NCBI GenBank assembly: GCA_015258095.1
Contig: JABZIV010000007.1
Location: 1 to 64,000, forward strand
Direction of reading: 5' to 3'
DNA: 64,000 nt
DNA from: Lachnospiraceae bacterium
GTDB taxonomy: Bacteria > Bacillota > Clostridia > Lachnospirales > Lachnospiraceae
Both the position numbers and the translations under genes were made by a program. Below are positions 62,321 through 64,000 of the stretch, piece by piece; within the stretch, counting starts at the first letter, position 1; the number at the start of each line of letters is the position of its first letter. A model generated the notes under the pieces. That model worked only from the letters and a program-made list of their open reading frames with translations, ran no database searches and was not told the origin of the DNA.

Positions 62321-64000
62321 ATGGCTAATAATTTGATTATCGTTGAGTCTCCGGCAAAAGTTAAAACAATCAGTAAGTTTCTGGGGAAGTCTTATACCTT
62401 GGATGCAACCATGGGGCATCTGATTGATATGCCGAAGAGTTCGCTCGGAGTAGATGTGGAAAATGATTATGAGCCGAGGTATATCACGATCCGAGGAAAG
62501 GGAGACCTCTTAAGTAAATTAAAAAAAGAAGCAAAAAAAGCGGATAAAATCTATCTTGCAACGGACCCGGACCGGGAAGGGGAAGCAATCAGCTGGCATT
62601 TGCAGAATGAGCTCATGAAAGATAAGAAGAATGAGCATAAGATTTCCAGAATCAGTTTCAATGAAATCACAAAGAATGCCGTGAAAAATGCACTGAAAAA
62701 TCCCAGAGAAATTGACATGGACCTGGTGAATGCACAGCAGGCGAGAAGAGTTATGGATCGCTTGGTTGGCTATACCATAAGTCCGCTGCTCTGGCAGAAG
62801 ATTCGAAAAGGACTATCTGCGGGGAGAGTGCAGTCTGTTGCTTTAAAGATGATTTGTGACCGGGAAGCGGAAATAGCACAGTTTGTTCCGGAAGAGTATT
62901 GGACACTCGCTGCTTCTTTTCAAGTAGGGAAGAAGAGTCTGGAAGCGACTTTCTACGGGAAAGACAAGCGTCTTGCCCTGCATAGTGAAGAGGAAGTCCG
63001 TGCGATTCTTCTGGAGATTGGGAAGTCTTCCCTCACGGTTCTCGAGAAAAAGTCCGGGGAGAGAAGGAAGAAGGCACCCCTTCCCTTTACGACTTCCACC
63101 TTGCAGCAGGAAGCGGCAAAACTTCTGTCCTTTCCGACACAGAAAACCATGCGTATCGCACAGAAACTCTATGAGGGAGTGGATGTGAAGGGAAGAGGGG
63201 TTGTCGGATTAATCACCTATCTTCGAACGGATTCCACCCGAATTTCTGAAGAGGCGCATCAGGCAGTTCTGGAAAAGATTGAGAAGGAATATGGAGAACA
63301 GTATGCCCGTAAAAATGCCGTAGAAGAGAAGAAAGATACGAAGATTCAGGATGCCCATGAAGCGATTCGCCCCAGCTATCTTGATATTACGCCGTATGAG
63401 GCAAAGGAAAGTCTGGAAAAAGATGAATATCGTTTATATCAGCTGATTTATAAGCGCTTTGTGGCATCCAGGATGGAAAGTGCGGTTTATCAAACAGAGA
63501 CAATTGTGCTTTCGGCGAAAGACTATACTTTCACTTTGAGCGGAAGCAAGTTGCTCTTTGACGGATTTCTCGCTGTATATATGTCGGAAGAGGATAAGGC
63601 GGAAAAGAATGTAAGCTTACCGGAGATGAAGGCGGGAGATTGTTTTCCGGTAAAGGAATGGCTGAAAGAGCAGCATTTTACGCAGCCCCCTGCGCATTTT
63701 ACGGAAGCATCCCTCGTAAAAGCGCTGGAAGAAGGCGGAATAGGAAGACCGTCTACCTACGCGCCTACGATTGGCACTCTTCTTTTAAGACGCTATGTGA
63801 CAAAAGAGAAGAAAAATCTTTTTGTTACAGAACTCGGTAATGCAGTGAATGAGATGATGTCGGAACATTTTCCGACGATTGTCGACAAGCAGTTTACTGC
63901 AAATCTGGAATCCTTATTGGATTCCGTCAGCGTAGGGGATACTCGCTGGAAGACCATCATCGAGAATTTTTATCCGGATTTATCGAAGGCGGTGGAGAAG
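62321..64000 (+). CDS. topA: DNA topoisomerase I (5' part, runs off the window)
   Basis: 560 codons are visible without a stop; the family is about 700 residues, so the C-terminal zinc region is missing from view. AGGAGGG lies 11 bases upstream. The TOPRIM domain has IVESPAK with Glu9 and ATDPDREGE near residue 85. The active-site Tyr300 is in GLITYLRTDST. LSAGRVQSVALKMI and EGGIGRPSTYAPTI are conserved. It relaxes negative supercoils as a type IA enzyme. comM-dprA-topA is a widespread Firmicute order. Confidence 0.95.
   Translation, partial: MANNLIIVESPAKVKTISKFLGKSYTLDATMGHLIDMPKSSLGVDVENDYEPRYITIRGKGDLLSKLKKEAKKADKIYLATDPDREGEAISWHLQNELMKDKKNEHKISRISFNEITKNAVKNALKNPREIDMDLVNAQQARRVMDRLVGYTISPLLWQKIRKGLSAGRVQSVALKMICDREAEIAQFVPEEYWTLAASFQVGKKSLEATFYGKDKRLALHSEEEVRAILLEIGKSSLTVLEKKSGERRKKAPLPFTTSTLQQEAAKLLSFPTQKTMRIAQKLYEGVDVKGRGVVGLITYLRTDSTRISEEAHQAVLEKIEKEYGEQYARKNAVEEKKDTKIQDAHEAIRPSYLDITPYEAKESLEKDEYRLYQLIYKRFVASRMESAVYQTETIVLSAKDYTFTLSGSKLLFDGFLAVYMSEEDKAEKNVSLPEMKAGDCFPVKEWLKEQHFTQPPAHFTEASLVKALEEGGIGRPSTYAPTIGTLLLRRYVTKEKKNLFVTELGNAVNEMMSEHFPTIVDKQFTANLESLLDSVSVGDTRWKTIIENFYPDLSKAVEK

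Overview
The window is a chromosomal segment from a low-to-moderate GC Firmicute, most likely a clostridium of the Lachnospiraceae type. The evidence is the gene set and order: Stp/PrkC with PASTA repeats, sufCBDSU, AddAB instead of RecBCD, ispH next to rpsA, an L20-type leader before infC-rpmI-rplT, a tRNA-Leu with an AAG anticodon, strong AGGAGG ribosome sites and frequent TTG/GTG starts. The genus cannot be fixed from sequence alone. Almost all of it is core, vertically inherited housekeeping DNA. I see no prophage, insertion sequence, CRISPR array or integron.

Layout. From 1 to about 20.3 kb a dense + strand block holds a protein tail, a winged-helix regulator, ftsK/spoIIIE, fhs, murE, murF, priA, def, fmt, rsmB, rlmN, stp, prkC, rsgA, rpe and serS, ending in a clear terminator. 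From 20.4 to 24.6 kb is a three-gene ABC exporter operon: a LolD/MacB-type ATPase, a large secreted Ig-like protein and a MacB-type permease. From 24.6 to 30.0 kb lie lysC, a BaiN/HI0933-like flavoprotein, cmk, ispH and rpsA. From 30.2 to 36.4 kb are a CYTH protein, tig, clpP, clpX, engB and the infC-rpmI-rplT operon with its attenuator leader. From 36.6 to 45 kb are a double-rhodanese lipoprotein, addB, addA and the RNase P RNA gene rnpB, with ppiB convergent. From 45.6 to 54.5 kb are a PflX-like radical SAM protein, a class V aminotransferase, glpK, sufCBDSU and tRNA-Ser(GGA). From 54.6 to 59.3 kb are an unrecognised protein paired with a PIN-like protein that has a long charged tail, then on the - strand a pseudouridine synthase, a short-chain dehydrogenase and tRNA-Leu(AAG). 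The end holds an AT-rich gap with a probable gene remnant, then comM, dprA and the first 560 codons of topA, which runs off the window.

How the genes work together. fhs makes 10-formyl-THF, which fmt uses to charge the initiator tRNA, and def removes the formyl group later. murE and murF finish the UDP-MurNAc-pentapeptide, while stp/prkC probably senses muropeptides and tunes wall growth. tig, clpP and clpX form a folding and degradation cluster. The suf genes build iron-sulfur clusters needed by rlmN, ispH, addB and the radical SAM enzyme in the same window. priA, addAB, comM, dprA and topA are DNA processing genes.

Least explained are the PIN-like gene with its unknown partner (54.6-57.3 kb), the ABC exporter with a secreted Ig-like partner (20.4-24.6 kb), the double-rhodanese lipoprotein, the large stem-loop after rplT, and the eroded K/E/D/N-rich frame at 59.5-59.7 kb. 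Several proteins carry in-frame E/K-rich tandem repeats, a pattern that seems typical of this genome. All promoters and terminators were found by eye.
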